64,000 bases of DNA from Balaenoptera acutorostrata (GCF_949987535.1 NC_080066.1:88989600-89053599), one strand, 5' to 3'; counted from the stretch's first letter, positions 44,265-57,375 are shown. The notes: a model not told the origin generated them from the sequence alone. A program made the numbers and translations.

Positions 44265-45060
44265 ACAATGACAACCTAGGAAAAACATCTGTGTCATCAA
44301 AGGCAAAAGGTGACTATCCCTACTTTAAAAAGGTTTGTTACGAATCAATATTGGATATGTGAATACTCCAATGGAACATTCAAGAGTCCAAGGTAAAGCT
44401 GAAGAAGAATGACTAATAAACATATGAGAAGAGCTTCAACTTCACAATCTCACAAGTGAGGAGAAAACAAAGAATGCAAACAAGGAGAAAACATTTTTCT
44501 TTTGACCCTTAAGCCAAGAGTAAGAAGGCTGCTGTCCTGGAATGGTGAGAGTAAGGACATGGCCACTGTCATACAGCTAGTGAGAGGGTTGAGAAGCACA
44601 AATTTTTCAAGGCGCTGTTTGGCAATATTTATCAAAAGCTTTGACCCAATAATGCTATTGATAGCAATTTATCTTTAGAAAACATGAAAAAATATATATG
44701 ATATATATACTTTTTTACTCTGGTGCTGTAAGTATAATAAGAGTTTGTAAAAATACATATATATATATATATTTCAACTACTATACTATACTGTCATTAA
44801 TGATGATAATGCATATCTAAATTAGCCTAGTAAGTTGTTAAGGTTTTTTATTGAGTGAAAAAAGGTGAGTATAGTGTCACATTTTTGTAAATATAGCTAT
44901 AGATATAATAATCTGGATAGATAAATCTAGAATGTTAGCAATACTTATTTTTAGATGGTAGGATCATGGAAGTTTTTCTCTTTTTGCTTATCTTTATATT
45001 CTTATTTTTCTGCTATAAATGTGTATGTCTTGTGTAATATAAATTTTGGTGCTTGATGTC
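44265..45060 (+). mobile_element. Old L1 3' end
   Basis: 'aaaacatctgtgtcatcaaagg', 'actaataaacatatgagaag', 'gcttcaacttcacaatctcac' and 'gacccaataatgctattgat' follow the 3' end of old L1M elements, with an AT-repeat near 44,690-44,775. Probably part of the same element as 43,241-44,032. Confidence 0.65.
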
Positions 45061-46085
45061 AAAGTTTTGAGTAGATTTTCTTAAATCTGAAGTCTTGAAA
45101 ATAGAAAACAGCAGTCACATTCCTTGCTGGACATTTAAGATTCTATAAAATGTGTTTCAGCTTGCTTCATTTTTTTGATTTCAATTTGGTTCATTTAAAA
45201 AATTTCAAGTTGGATCATTTTTTGCATGGGTCCTTTGTGTTTGTTTGCTCCCTGTACCTAGAAAACTTGCCCTTTCATTTGGTAAGTAAAGCAGTCAGAG
45301 AACAAAGTTACCAATGTAATTTGAGTAGGTGTGGATCAGAATGAATTAGCCTACAGGACATTGTTTGGGACTGTTTTTCAAGATCCTTACTTTTTTTTTT
45401 TTAGTCTTTTGTGTTCAGAGAAGATTGAAAGCCTAAGTGGGAGAGGAAGGCTTTCAGGTTCTCAGGTTTTTTAAAATGCAGATCTCGAAGGCCTGAGATT
45501 GAGTTTTCTCAGCATGACAGGAACAGAATTTGGTGGAAAAAGCAAGCAAATCACGTTGGCCGAGATATTATCTCTGTGGTCCCTCCATCTCCCCAAGTGT
45601 CCTGGACTTTCTGTGCTCTTCTCTGTCAAACACCCCTTTGCCTTTTCTCTACTTCTTTTTCCTCCAAGCTCCCTAAACTGCCAGTGTCCTTGAATTTGGA
45701 CATCTTCCCAAAGAAAGTAGAATTGCCTAGGGAAGTAAGGAGAGAAAATGAGAATTTATTTTCCAGTTTTCAGGGGCTATTTTTAGTGAGACAGATAGCT
45801 CAAGGCCTGTGGCAAGTTTGTGTGTGTGTGTGTGTATGTGGTGCTTTGTTTTGTTTTTGTGCATACATGCACTGCCCTAATGCCGTATCTCTTTTCCATC
45901 TGTCACCTACCACCCCACTGCCAAACTGGCTACACACTCTTCTCATCCTGACAAGATTCCAACTGGGTAGCAGTCATAACAAAGAGGAGGGAAGAATGAG
46001 ATACAGGCAGTAGTGCTGTCATCAACACTGGGTGCAAAAGAATATCTGTGTTCTGTTGGGATGTCAAGATACCTATAGATATTCC
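45061..46085. other. Unassigned non-coding stretch with a (TG)n tract
   Basis: (TG)n of about 9 units near 45,818-45,840. No repeat family or exon recognised. A 145-codon frame at 45,576-46,013 reads through the (TG)n as CVCVCVC and has no domain. Confidence 0.35.
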
Positions 46086-46094
46086 TGTTCTCTT

Positions 46095-46225
46095 CTGATT
46101 CATTCATTCATTCATTCTTTCATTTATTCATCCATTCCCTAAACATGAATGTAGTTCCTATATATGTCAGACACTCTACCAGGCCAATGGGATAGATGGA
46201 TAAGCCTACTTCCAGCCCTCAAGTA
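46095..46225 (+). repeat. L2 LINE 3' fragment with (ATTC)n
   Basis: (ATTC)n then 'ttcatttattcatccattccc', 'gacactctaccaggccaatggg'. This is the common L2 3' end. Confidence 0.65.
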
Positions 46226-46229
46226 GTGC

Positions 46230-46438
46230 ACAGTCTAGAGCCAAGATTCCCAAATCTGTATGCTCAAAATCACTTGAAGACTTTTGGAAGAATACAGATT
46301 TCTGGGCCCCATCTCAGACCTTCTGAATCTAACTTCCCAAGGGAAAGGTTCAGAAATTGGTGTTTTAACCAACTTTCCCAGGTAATTCTGTTCTATTAGC
46401 ACTGGCTTGAGGACCGAAGTTAGGAAACCACTAGTAAG
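46230..46438 (+). repeat. MER5A-like DNA transposon relic
   Basis: 'agattcccaaatctgtatgc', 'caaaatcacttgaagactt', 'agatttctgggccccatctc', 'accttctgaatct', 'ggtgttttaacc', 'ggtaattctg' and a terminal 'gaaaccactagtaag' follow MER5A almost end to end. No transposase. Confidence 0.75.
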
Positions 46439-46579
46439 AGTTCATTTCATTTTTCAAGAAAGAAAAAAAAAAATTAAGAACTGAATTGCAGTGTAATTGT
46501 CAGGCCAGCCAGTTCTTCCTCTAGCCTCTCCTTCCTACCATTTCTCCTCCTGTGAGCATCCAAGTCAAGGATGGCTTTT

Positions 46580-47050
46580 TGGTTTTCTGTTGCCGTGTAA
46601 TAAGCTGCCCCCCGAACTTAGTGCCTTACAACAACAACAATTTCTTACTTTTGACAATTCTGTGGGTTGATTGAGATCAGCTGGGTGGTTCTTCTGTTCC
46701 ACAGGGTGTAGCTGAGGTCACTCAGGGGGCTGCATTTAGCTGGGAGCTCCACTGAGGCCATAATGTCCAGGATGGTGTATCATCCTCTGAGAGTCCCTCT
46801 CCACATGCTGTCTCATGATTCAGTAATCTAGCCCAGAACTCTTTACCACTTCTGCAGCTGACTTCCAAAAGAGACAAGCTGATGCTGACAGTTCTTTTAA
46901 GGCCTGGGCTCAGAAGTTTCAGAGCATTACTTCTGCATCATTCCATGCATTCTACTGTCAAAGCAAGACGCAGGGCCAATGCAGGTTCAAGGAGAGAGAA
47001 GTAGACTCACCTTTCATTGAGAGGAGCAGGGAAAAATTTGTGGTCATCTC
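46580..47050 (+). mobile_element. MLT1-like (MaLR) LTR
   Basis: 'ggttttctgttgccgtgtaa', 'cgaacttagtgccttacaac', 'caattctgtgggttgattgag', 'tcagctgggtggttcttc' and 'gagtccctctccacatg' follow the MLT1 order. No internal sequence. Confidence 0.7.
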
Positions 47051-47635
47051 TCATCCACCATAGATTAAAAAAATCCATGGGAATTTTTATGCTGATTTAT
47101 AAGGCCTATATGCCCATTGACTGCACAGATGACTTCAGGCTAGGGGTTTCGGATGCAGTTTTAGAAATCAGTCAGCTTAGACCAAGACCTTGGCTAGTTG
47201 TACAAGTGGCCGTAAATGAACAATAAAATTTAATAGGGACCGGCTATAAATACAAGATGGGTCACTCCATTGTGACTACATTAAAAAAAAAAAAGAGAGC
47301 TAAAGATAAATAATGGACAAACAAGGCATGGGAATGTAATCTAGCCAAATCTCTTTGTCAAAAAAGGCTAGCATGATATTGGGTATATCTAGAAATTCTA
47401 AAGCATGGTTAAACCTTGACTAGAATATCATCTTCAGTTTTGGCCCTTATGATGAAGAGTCAGAGTTGTTCAGGCTAGGAATAGAAATGATTTTTTTCTT
47501 TCTCCATCATGTCCTGGGGCCTGGACTTGATTAGGGAATCCAGGCTATCCTGTGCTCTGGGCAATGAGAAGTTTGGATGAGAGGAGAAAGAGACGGTGGA
47601 GTGCCAGGCCATCAGCCACCATTGACTCTGTGCAT
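47051..47635. other. Unassigned stretch
   Basis: No named repeat. Short A run at 47,281-47,293. Nothing coding recognised. Confidence 0.35.
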
Positions 47636-47639
47636 CCAG

Positions 47640-48240
47640 AACTTAGGATGTAAATTAGGTCATGTGCCTTCTCTGTTCCACCTTCCTTTGGCTACTCCGC
47701 TTATTCAGAGTAAAGCCAGAGTCCTTGCAAGAGCCTACAAGGCTCCTCCTAGTCTGGCCTCCACACCTGACTTCACCTTCTACAGATATTCTCCTTTCTC
47801 ATTCCACTCCCATCAGAGTAGCCTTTGTGCTCTTTCTTGGAAATGCCGACACACACTCACTTCTAGGCCTTTGCACTCAATCTTCCCTCTGCCTGGGACA
47901 CCCCTCCTGCAGATCCCTGCATAGCTCATAGCCTCCCTTCTCTCAGGTCCTGCCTATATTTAGGCCATCACCCTGCATAAGGCAGTCAGTTCCCCCATCC
48001 CCTTCATACTCCCTATCCACACTACCATGCTTTGCTTTCCTCCCTGTACTTATGGGCATATGACATGCATTTATTTCATTGTTTATATGTTTGTTGTCTT
48101 ACTTCCCCCATTAGCATGTTAACTTCAGGAAAGCAGCAGCCCTGTTTTGTCTCCTGTTATATCTTCACTGGCCCTAGCAGTGCCTGGCATCTTCTAGCTA
48201 CTCAGAAAGGGTTTTTTAAATAAATGAATGAATCTCCTTG
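47640..48240 (-). repeat. L2 LINE, long antisense copy
   Basis: 'aaggctcctcctagtctggcc', 'ctaggcctttgcactcaatc', 'cctctgcctgggacacccctcc', 'attagcatgttaacttcagg', 'gccctagcagtgcctggcatc', then 'aaataaatgaatgaa'. One of the longest L2 copies here. Frames at 47,577-47,931 fall inside it and are not genes. Confidence 0.8.
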
Positions 48241-48309
48241 TGAGCTTTAGGGAACTGAATGCAAGGCCTGGGTCATAGTGGCCCTTCCATGAATACTTAT
48301 TGAATCGAC

Positions 48310-48430
48310 TTGTTCGCCAGTTAAACCCAGGAGACCTAAGTTTAAGTCCCTGTTCTCCTTTGTGACTTTGGGCAAGTGTTTAGCCTCTTCATGTCTATAT
48401 CTCATCAGACATCTCCTCTATAAAACTCAA
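48310..48430 (-). repeat. MIR SINE fragment
   Basis: 'gagacctaagtttaagtccc', 'tgtgactttgggcaagtgttt', 'agcctcttcatgtc' follow antisense MIR. Confidence 0.65.
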
Positions 48431-48827
48431 AATTTAAAAGAATCCTAGATGAGGAAGTGTTTTGTAAGGAAAATTACCAATGGTCCTGTATTATTCATTG
48501 AGGGTCTTGCCTGCTGCTCAAGGCAAGAGAATTGCAGCCCACTCTCTCAGTTCAATTCTTTGTGTCCTGCTGGTGGGAAGGGGTAATATCAACCCAGCTC
48601 ACTGTTAATGCTTGAGGAGGTAAGGGCAATGCTGGGATTCTCAGAGGGGAGGGAAAGATGGGTGAGTAGAGATGGCAATGTCCCGGACACAGGGAGATGT
48701 GGGTTTTATCACTGTCAGAGTGGGTTAAAACACATGTCAGGAATTCTTGGGCAGGGATTTATTAGGGTTTTGAATCCCTCTTCTGGTAGAAATGGTGGTT
48801 ATTTTCTAAAATGCTCATGAATATAGC

Positions 48828-49060
48828 AGGAGCATGGGCTTAGGTGTCAAATTACCTAGGTTTGAATTTCATTTCACCACTTTTCACCACAGGCAAATCA
48901 CTTAATCTTTTAAAATCCCAGTTTCACTTCTGTACTGTCTACTTTGCTGGGCCATTATGAAAATTAGATGAAATATTTCAGGCAAAGTGGCTGGAACATA
49001 TACATGTTCATTAGTATTATCAGCATTATTACTATCATCAGGAATAGCAGTAGAGTAGTA
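48828..49060 (-). repeat. MIR SINE
   Basis: 'gagcatgggcttaggtgtc', 'cctaggtttgaatttca', 'caggcaaatcacttaatc', 'aaaattagatgaaatatttc', 'gtggctggaacatatac'. Good antisense MIR. Confidence 0.8.
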
Positions 49061-50810
49061 ATAGTATTCTCATATCTACCACTTAGTAACTTAAATCCTC
49101 TGAGTCTCATTTTCCATTCAGTAAAATGGGATGGTAATCCACGTTACATGGCTGTTATTGCACCTTCCTTTGGAAACCAGATGATGGTGTATGTCAAAGA
49201 AATTTGTAAATGTGTAAGCTTTATCCAGATGTTAGTTATTACTGAATGTTACGATTCATCTACTGTCACCAACCCCAGGGACCCAGCTCCATCTCCCCTC
49301 CCCCATGGAACACATATGATGTTTCCTTAGCCCTGGTTTTGGCCTCACAGTCTCCAGTCCTTCCATTTGCAGTCAGATAATCCTCTGGACCTGAGGGGAC
49401 CAAGAACCTCAGTCCCAGATGCAGGATAAATACAGGCCTTTCTCTTATCAAGTTTCCATGAGGGACCCTAGAGGCCATGATGGAGGGACATACTTTAAGA
49501 GCTACCACTGCAGACCTGAGGGTTGTCAAAACTGTCAATAAAGAAGGTTGTCAAGCTTCTCTCCCTGAGGTTTTTAAATATAAGGGTCTTGCCTGAGGAT
49601 GGAGTCTGAATTATATGACCTCGCAAGATCACATCTCATTAATATTCCATGTCACTTCCCAAGTTTGTATAGGCTCTCTTTTGGAAAGTAAGGCCCTTCA
49701 GTAATTAGACATCTGAAGGAACTGAGCATTCATTATCTGTGCATTAATTCTGAAGGCAGATCAGGGGATTCTGCAATTTCAAATCATTTTGGTAAATGGT
49801 CATTTGATTATTACCCAACTGATGGAATTATAAAGACATCTTTGAACTCCATCTTTGTTTACATCCCTGTTCTTAGGGTTTCTATGTATAAAGGTCTTTG
49901 ATTAACTTGCTGTAAGGATGCTCTGTTGAATTTTCTTTGTAGACATGTCTGTTCCCCCTGTGATATAGAGAGCTCCTACAGGCTAGAAATCTGTCTTGTC
50001 CTTGTGTGTCTCTCACTGCCTGTCACTACACAGGGTATCAGTAGTACAAAGTAAATGTTTTGTTTTCTTTTTAATAAACAAATGAATAAAACTGCAGAGG
50101 AATTAGTGAATTGATTGTGGCCACATTTGGGATTGCTACTAAAAAATTTAAGCATCCTTCTTGGATTTGCTTTGTGGTTATCTGTTATCTGAAAACAAAA
50201 TAATTGACAAACATTTTCAAGCAGACTTTTCTTATAATTCTGAATTAATTTTAATGACGTTAAGTACACTTCTGGAGTTTGCAGAAGTCATTTCAGCATG
50301 TGGGTTTTATCCAAAGAGGATAGACTAAGACTCTCTTTCCATACCATTTAGAAAATGGGACAGAAGAAGGTCCCTAGTCATGTTAGCAGTGAAAGTACAG
50401 ATAAATTCATGTTCCAGACCTATGTCCTGTGCTTCTTCTTCTGGGTAAAATGAAAATATCTGGCAAAAAATTGACTCGATAAGTATAGTTCCATTTTTCT
50501 GAGCCAGGAGTTTCTTGAAAGGCGGTGGTAGATTGAAGTCACAAGATTTGAATTTTGATTCTGATTTTAATGCCGTGGACCTCAGTTTCTGTGTGGGTAT
50601 AATGCGGGTGGAGTGGAGAGGGGAAGCTCTAATGTTTTATGACTCAATGCCTGGTTTCTGGTAACCCACCCACCAGAGAGTGGAAATAGCAGGAATTTAT
50701 GGCTCTGACTGAATTCCTTGAGACCAGAGTGCCTCACAGCACCTAACGTGTGAGAAGTGGCAAGGGGTGTCTATTGCTTCGTGGGTTCCTGGCTGAGAGT
50801 CGTGGTGGTT
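49061..50810. other. Unassigned non-coding stretch
   Basis: Partial MIR-like text near 49,085-49,140 (gagtctcattttcc, cagtaaaatggga). Otherwise nothing recognised. Short frames without domains. Confidence 0.35.
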
Positions 50811-50811
50811 T

Positions 50812-51215
50812 GGGCACTGGCTTTGAGGACAGGCTGAATTGGGTTCTTTCCTCAGACCTGCTGCCCATTAGCCTTATCACTCTATGTATGTGAACAGTTC
50901 TAAGACATCGTGAAATCTTAATATTTTCGTTTCATTGAAAAATGGGACTAAAAATAGTGCCCCTAGTACAGGGTTGTTGAAAGGACTGAAATGATGAGGT
51001 ATGTAAGATTATGTAAGAAGCACCTGACGCACAGATAATAGTTGTTAATGTGGTGGTGACGGATGGAGATGGTGACAACCGTGATGGTTAACTGAAAGAA
51101 ACAAGGATGTCGGTTTCCTTATCGGCCTCTTAGACTGCGGAGAGGATGAAGTGAGTTAATGTTTGCAAAGGAGTTAGCAGAATACCTGGCACACTGTAAT
51201 TGCTCTTAAAGTGTT
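50812..51215 (-). repeat. Two antisense MIR-like copies side by side
   Basis: First: 'cactggctttgaggacaggctg', 'ttagccttatcactctatg', 'gaaaaatgggactaaaaatag', 'gttgttgaaaggactgaaatg'. Second: from about 51,095, 'ggtttccttatcggcctctt', 'gagaggatgaagtgagttaatg', 'aatacctggcacactgtaa'. Confidence 0.65.
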
Positions 51216-52615
51216 CATGTTTTCAAGAAAAATACATAAGTTTCCCACACTCTCCAATATAGATCAAACTTCCACTGCATGAAGCTGGCAGAGAAGGAAG
51301 GCGTTTGCTGCCATTGAGACATTTTCTGGGCAAGGTTGTTCAGTTTCATGATTAAGAAGGAATGACTCATTCCCTCCTGGATGTGCTGTTGCCTGTAAAG
51401 ACTACAGGTGCTCTGCCAGAGTGTACCAAACACTTTTTTCTTCTCCTTTTTCCTCACGCTCCCCCTCCTTTTGTGTTCTTTTTTTTCCTCTTTTTGGTTC
51501 ATAGTCAAGTAACTTTCCCTCTGCTGTGATCTTCCCCCTCACATCTGCTCTTATCCTTCCTTTGCTGCTAAGCCACGTGAGTCATGAGGACCGCTCCGAC
51601 AGAGGTGCAACTGTTCTTTGGCCATCAAAGGGCTTCTCATGCCCTGCTCCGAGTCACACGGTAATGCTGCAAATGCCAGCTCAAATGCTAGCGCAAAGTC
51701 GGACCCCCTTTCATCTCTCCCTTTTGAAGAGCTTCTTTGTGGGGGGTCTCCTCATGAATACTATCATGAGATAGAGTGCATTTTCACCCATTTGTTTTGC
51801 TTTTCTTTCTCATTCCTTATGGAACGGGTGGGAAGTTGGACTCAGAGAAAACTCCTGCTACAGCTGAGGGAGCCTCCCATGAAACTGCACCACTAAGTTG
51901 GGTTAGAAATGAGGTGATTTCCCAGAAGGGCAGGTTTGTCACACCCATTGTCTTATTCAGAAGACCTCATCTGTTCAGATTTCATTCGCACCTTATAGGT
52001 AACTCATGTGACCCCCCCCCCCAAGGATTATGGACTTGTCTTTAAAATCTATGGATTTTCTTATGTGATATTTGTGAATCTGAATTAGGTTTATCGCATC
52101 AGATTTTTGTGTTTTAAATGTTTTAAACTGGTTTGCTGTGAACCACAATGATACCCCAGGCTCAAACTTATTTAGAGAGCATGTCAGATTCTGGGAATAA
52201 TCCCAGCAGCCAGTCCTTCTGTCAGAGCTTTTGTAAAGAGCTTTTATTCCTCACATAAGTAAACACTTGAAAATGAGATTAACATTCCTTCTAAGCCCCA
52301 GCATTTAACTCATCATTTTTACTTACTTGTTTACCCTCAGTCTAAAAGGTCTAACATAGATACAGTAATGTGGGAGAAATTAACTGTCTTCATTCCAGAA
52401 CTGAGCTGATACCTTCTCAAGATGAGATGCTCTTGAAATGTTCTCAGCATAAGTGGGAAGAGCCTGAAGGATGGGCGATTTGGCCTTTTGTCTTATCCTA
52501 GTTATAACAAGCATCATTCCTTGTCCAGGTGCAGGTGTGTCAGCAACCATTGAAGGAGCAATAGACCATTTCTGCCTCTCTACATCTGACCCCTAACCTG
52601 GACTGAGAACTGGTA
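51216..52615. other. Unassigned non-coding stretch with a C homopolymer
   Basis: Run of 11 C at 52,012-52,022, an unstable tract. Purine/pyrimidine-rich segment at 51,430-51,500. No gene or repeat named. Confidence 0.4.
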
Positions 52616-52617
52616 TT

Positions 52618-52775
52618 GAGCATCTACTGCATGTACACACATAGCATACACTACCTGTAACCTTTCTGAGAACTCTGTGAAGTGTTATTATCCTAAGTCT
52701 GCAGGTAAAGAAACTGAGGCTCAAAAGAATCAAGTAACCTAACCAAGTACGGCAGACTGTAGTTTCAAAATATGG
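52618..52775 (+). repeat. MIR SINE
   Basis: 'gagcatctactgcatgtac', 'gagaactctgtgaagtgtta', 'ggtaaagaaactgaggctca', 'caagtaacctaaccaag'. Sense MIR. Confidence 0.8.
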
Positions 52776-52779
52776 CTAC

Positions 52780-53325
52780 AGCAGTATATCCTTATCTAGA
52801 AATGGCCTGTCCAGAATCTTGCCACTCCCCAATCCAGAGAAGTCCATTTTCTCTCCCCTTTAAATTTTTAAGCCTTTGTGATTGCCTCAACAAGTAGAAT
52901 GTTGTAGAAATGATGCTGCATGACTTCTTAGGTTCGGCCAATGCAAGGTGACATTTTTCTGTCTAGCTCTTTCTCTCTCTTTAGGAATACTTACCATTGG
53001 AACCCAGCTATCATGTTGTGAGAAAGCTCGGGCCACATGGAGAGGCCACATGTAGATGTTCCAGCAAATAGCTTTGGCTAAGGTCCCAGCTAACAACCAG
53101 CACCAACTGCCAAGCCTTCTAATGATTCCAGCCCCCAGCCTCAAGCCATCCCAGCTTATGCCTAATGGAGCAGAGATAAGCTGACCCTGCCAGGTCCTGC
53201 CCCTATTGCAGACTCATAAGCAAAATAAACATTGTTGTACGAAGATACTAAGTTTCAGCAAACGGCACTTCTAAATACACATTGCTTTGTCGCGGCTACC
53301 TGTCTACCTCATTTTTTCTTCAAGC
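52780..53325 (+). mobile_element. MLT1-type (MaLR) LTR, 3' part
   Basis: 'ccagctaacaaccagcacc', 'attccagcccccagcctcaag', 'gagataagctgaccctgcc' and 'gactcataagcaaaataaac', then 'attgttgtacgaagatacta' and 'agtttcagca' match the 3' part of MLT1 LTRs with the polyadenylation region. No protein. Confidence 0.65.
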
Positions 53326-55105
53326 AAAAGAAACTGAACAGAAAGTTAATTGTGAAGATGGAAAATCTAAGTCATTTTATCAGAACAATCTAAATTAATT
53401 AATGGACCCCAAAGTCAAATGTTCTTGGTGATCAAGGATACAAGGTGATCAAGCCATCAAGCCACAGGTTCTTAAAGTCTATGCCAGTGGTACCATCTCA
53501 GGGCAATTGCTTTACCCTGGGACTTGACCTGTAAGTGAGGAGGTTGGACTAAAGATCCTCTGCAGTTCTGCCCTGTGTAGTCACTGATGCTGTGTTAGCC
53601 TTACCCCATCCCATCCAATTGTTTGTGTTTCTGTCTCATCTGTTGTTAAGGCAGAAAGATTTCCCCAACCTCTTACGCTGTCTGTCCGTTGGCTCCCCTG
53701 AGTCCTTATGCAGAGATACCCAATTTTCTCAAGGGTCTTCCGAAATAAATTTCAGATGACACATCTATTCACACACATTACAAACAATTAACAGTGAAAC
53801 CAAGAGTTCTCATTTGGCAGAACAGCTGATGTGGCTAAGATACAAGCAAGGCTGAACCTTGGATTCCAAAGTCTGGCGAGTGTCAGAAATTGTAGGAAAC
53901 ATACAATTATCTAGTCTGTCTCATGGCTGAGGAGCCCTATTGGTGTGATGGATGGCTAAATTAGTTTTACGATATTATTTCTGGCTTCAGTTCAGCTGAA
54001 TCTAGGGACCCCAGGAGGCACACAAACTCTCTGCCATCTCTCCATTTTTGGGACCTATCCTTGCTATGTGGAAACAAACGTAATACCAACATGAAATATA
54101 AATTGAAAAGCTTCCCTTGGCTCTTTGTGTACTGCCTGGCTTTTTAGATCAGTTACTTGATTTCTATCACTTGTCTGCCATGCTCTTGAAGTCTTTGCTG
54201 TCTCAGTGTGCTATTTAGATGCTTAATGTCTCCTCTGTCGAAGCCCCGTTCCCTTGGAGCTGGTGTTAACGAGGTCCCAAGAAGTAGCGCTACATTTTGC
54301 AGCACGATTTCAGTTGCCCAGAGAGACGGATGGTATGAAACAGGCAAAAGGGATCCCTCAAGTTGGCTTGGGGAGCAGGACCACCAGGAGCCCTGGGTGG
54401 AATTCAGCCAGGTGGTGCTGTGGAGTAGGGGAGCGGAGAGTGAGCCCTGTGACAGGAAAGCGAATGGAAAGGGAAAGAAAATCAGACAAATGCCACTCTT
54501 CAAAAGGGGAGCTGGGACTAGAGGGGCACTACATTTGATCAGACTGAGGCGTCACGCTGCAATGGTTTTCTAATGTTCTGGGGGAGATTTCCTTCTGACG
54601 TTGGACAGTGTCCTGATTTTAAGGTATCTCCTGAGGAAAGAAGGTTCCCTCTGTAGATTTGGGTGCCAGGATTAATCCCAGTTCTTATGATAGCCCTACT
54701 TGGGTGGTTAAAAAAAATGCATAGATAGCTGGTGATTATGCCTCCTTCCCTCGCCTGTCAGCTTGCATTACATGGCAGCTCTTTGCAGATACAATTTGGG
54801 GAATAGTATTTCACTGTGTGTGCACGCATAAACACACACACAGAGAAATCTGAGCACTGGAGGAAGTTTTAGATGAAGGTGTCCTTAAAAGTAGAAATTG
54901 CACCGTCTAAAAGGCACACAGCACGTCTGAGGGCTCTTTGAAACATGTTGCCTCTCTGCCTCTGTGTTCTATGTATTTCTAAGCAGAGACTTCAGGCAAC
55001 TGTAGGAAAAAGGAAAACCTACCACAGCCTTTTAGGTTTTAGCCAATGAAGTGACACTCTTCTCCTTGGGCAGTTCGGAAGTCAGTGATTCCCCATTTGA
55101 TTCAA
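53326..55105. other. Unassigned non-coding stretch
   Basis: No named repeat or exon. The frames at 54,153-54,573 lie on both strands of the same segment without domains and look accidental. A short (CA)n occurs near 54,825-54,842. Confidence 0.35.
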
Positions 55106-55107
55106 GT

Positions 55108-55335
55108 ACAGCCTAATGATTAGGGAATTTAGACAACCTGGTGTAAATTCTGGCTGCTGCATTTACTCAGCACTTGGGACCTTAGGTCTTTTAACTAACA
55201 TTTTGGAGGTTCAGTCTCTGCAACATTGAACATTGTTGTGATGGTGTTGTAAGGACTAATGAGATAACGTATATAACTGTGTCGCATAGCGCTTGCCAGG
55301 TAACAGGTGCTCAATAATTTTTACCAATTTATAAC
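55108..55335 (-). repeat. MIR SINE
   Basis: 'tgtaaattctggctgctgc', 'acttgggaccttaggtcttt', 'gtaaggactaatgagataacg', 'gcttgccaggtaacaggtgc', 'caataatttt'. Antisense MIR. Confidence 0.8.
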
Positions 55336-55602
55336 AACAATAACAATATCAACAGCCTGAAGTATTGGCCGTGGTGGCCCACATGAGAAAGCAGTTTGGG
55401 AGATAAAACCTGGGATTATGTACTATTAGCAAGAAAAGGGCATTAAAGAATGAGCTTCACCCAAAGCAACTTGATTTGGAATAGAAGGCTAAGTTCTTAT
55501 GGAACAGTATTTCACAGATGGGTTTACATTAATGCACTGAACTTTTATAATATACAATGTAACTGATTGTATTCCGTAACTTTTCTTTTCAAAATGCCTA
55601 TA

Positions 55603-55923
55603 GGGCTTCCCTGGCGGCGCAGTGGTTGAGAATCTGCCTGCTAATGCAGGGGACACAGGTTCGAGCCCTGGTCTGGGAAGATCCCACATGCCGCGGAGCA
55701 ACTAGGCTCGTGAGCCACAATTACTGAGCCTGAGCGTCTGGAGCCTGTGCTCCGCAACAAGAGAGGCTGCGATAGTGAGAGGTCCGCGCACCGTGATGAA
55801 GAGCCGCCTCCACTTGCCGCAACTAGAGAAAGCCCTCGCACAGAAACGAAGACCCAACACAGCCAAAAATAAATAAATAAATTAATTAATTAATTAAAAA
55901 AAAAACAATTAAACCTTAAAAAA
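55603..55923 (+). mobile_element. CHR-type SINE, forward orientation
   Basis: Head gggcttccctggcggcgcag, B box ggttcgagccctgg near 55,657-55,671, body to ccaacacagcc, then a (AAAT)n/(TTAA)n tail. Target duplication AAAATGCCTATA at 55,591-55,602 and 55,924-55,935. Confidence 0.95.
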
Positions 55924-56164
55924 AAAATGCCTATAAAGGGAAGGCGGGCAGTGGACGGGGTGGGAATTATTGTTTCTTTATTGTAAATGAGGACCTGAGA
56001 GAGAGAAGGTACGCCCTGCACATGGCTCTTGGACCTGAAGCAGAACTGTGTGTACCGAAGTGGGGATGGCACAGTACACCCAGCCTGCCCTGCTATTGGC
56101 ATCCCACACAGAGTGGTACATTTGTAACAACAGGTATACCTACATTGACAACATCATTATCATC

Positions 56165-57375
56165 CAGAGGCCATAGTTTATCCTAGGGTTCACTCTCAGT
56201 ATTTCGCATTCTAGGGGTTTGGGAGAATATGACGACGTGTATCCACTTTTATAGAATCATGCAGAATAGTTTCACTGCCCTAATAATCTTCTGTGCTCTA
56301 TTCATCCCTCCTTTCACCCTAACCCCTGGAAACCACTGGTCTTTTTATAGTTCCTGTAGTTTTGCCTTTCCAGAAAATTATATAGTTAGAATCATACAAT
56401 ATGTAACCCTTTCAGATTGGCTTCTTTCACTTAGTAATATGCATTTAAGGTTCCTCCATGTCTTTTTATGTTTTGATAGCTCATTTCTTTTTAGCGCTGA
56501 ATAATATCCCATTGTCTGGATGTACCACAGTTTATTTATCCATTTGAAGGACCTCTTGGTTGCTTCCAAATTTTGGCAATTATAAATAAAGCTGCTATAA
56601 ACAATTGTGTGCAGGTTTTAGTGTGCACATAAGTTTTCAAGTCATTTAGGTAAATACCAAGAAGCATGATTGCTGTATCATATAGTAAAAATATGCTTAG
56701 TTTTGTATGAAATTGCCAAACTGTCTTCCACAGTGGTTGTACCATTTTGCCTTCCCATAAGCAATGAATGATAGTTCCTGTTGCTCCACGTCCTTGCCAG
56801 GATTTAGTGTCGTCAGTGTTCTGGATTTTGGTGTGTAGTGGTATCTTGTTGTTGTTTTAATTTGCATTTCCCTGATGACATATGATATGGAACATCTTTT
56901 CATATGCTTATTTGCCATCTGTATATCTTCTTTGGGGAGGTGTCTATTCAGGACTTTTGCCTATTTTTAAATCGGATTGTTTGTTTTGTTATTGTTCAGT
57001 TTTAAGAGTTCTTTTTATTTTTTAGATAACAATCCTTTATCAGATGTATCTTTTGCAAATATTTTCTCCCAGTCTGTGGCTTGTCTTCTCATTCTCTTGA
57101 CAGTGTCTGGTGCAGAGCAGAAGTTTTTAATTTTAATGAAGTCCAGCTTATCAATTATTTCTTTCATGGATTGTGCTTTTGTTGTTGTATCTAAAAAGTC
57201 ATCGCCATACCCAAGGTTGTCTAGATTTTTTCCTGTGTCTTCTAGGAGTTTTACAGTTTTGCATTTTACATTTAGGTCTGTGGTCTGTTTTGAGTTAATT
57301 TTTGTGAATGATGTAAGGTCTGTGTCTAGATTCATTTTTTTACGTGGATGTTTACATCTTACTTTTGGTATGAAT
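56165..57375 (-). mobile_element. Old L1, ORF2 C-terminal half and 3' region
   Basis: Antisense text 'ggaaaccactggtctttttat', 'gcgctgaataatatcccattg', 'aaagctgctataaac'. Protein pieces on the minus strand include LWYIQTMGYYSALKRNELSK (56,378-56,569) and FTKINSKQTTDLNVKCKTVK (57,015-57,335), both L1 ORF2 C-terminal motifs. Several frameshifts. No young-L1 tail. Confidence 0.85.
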
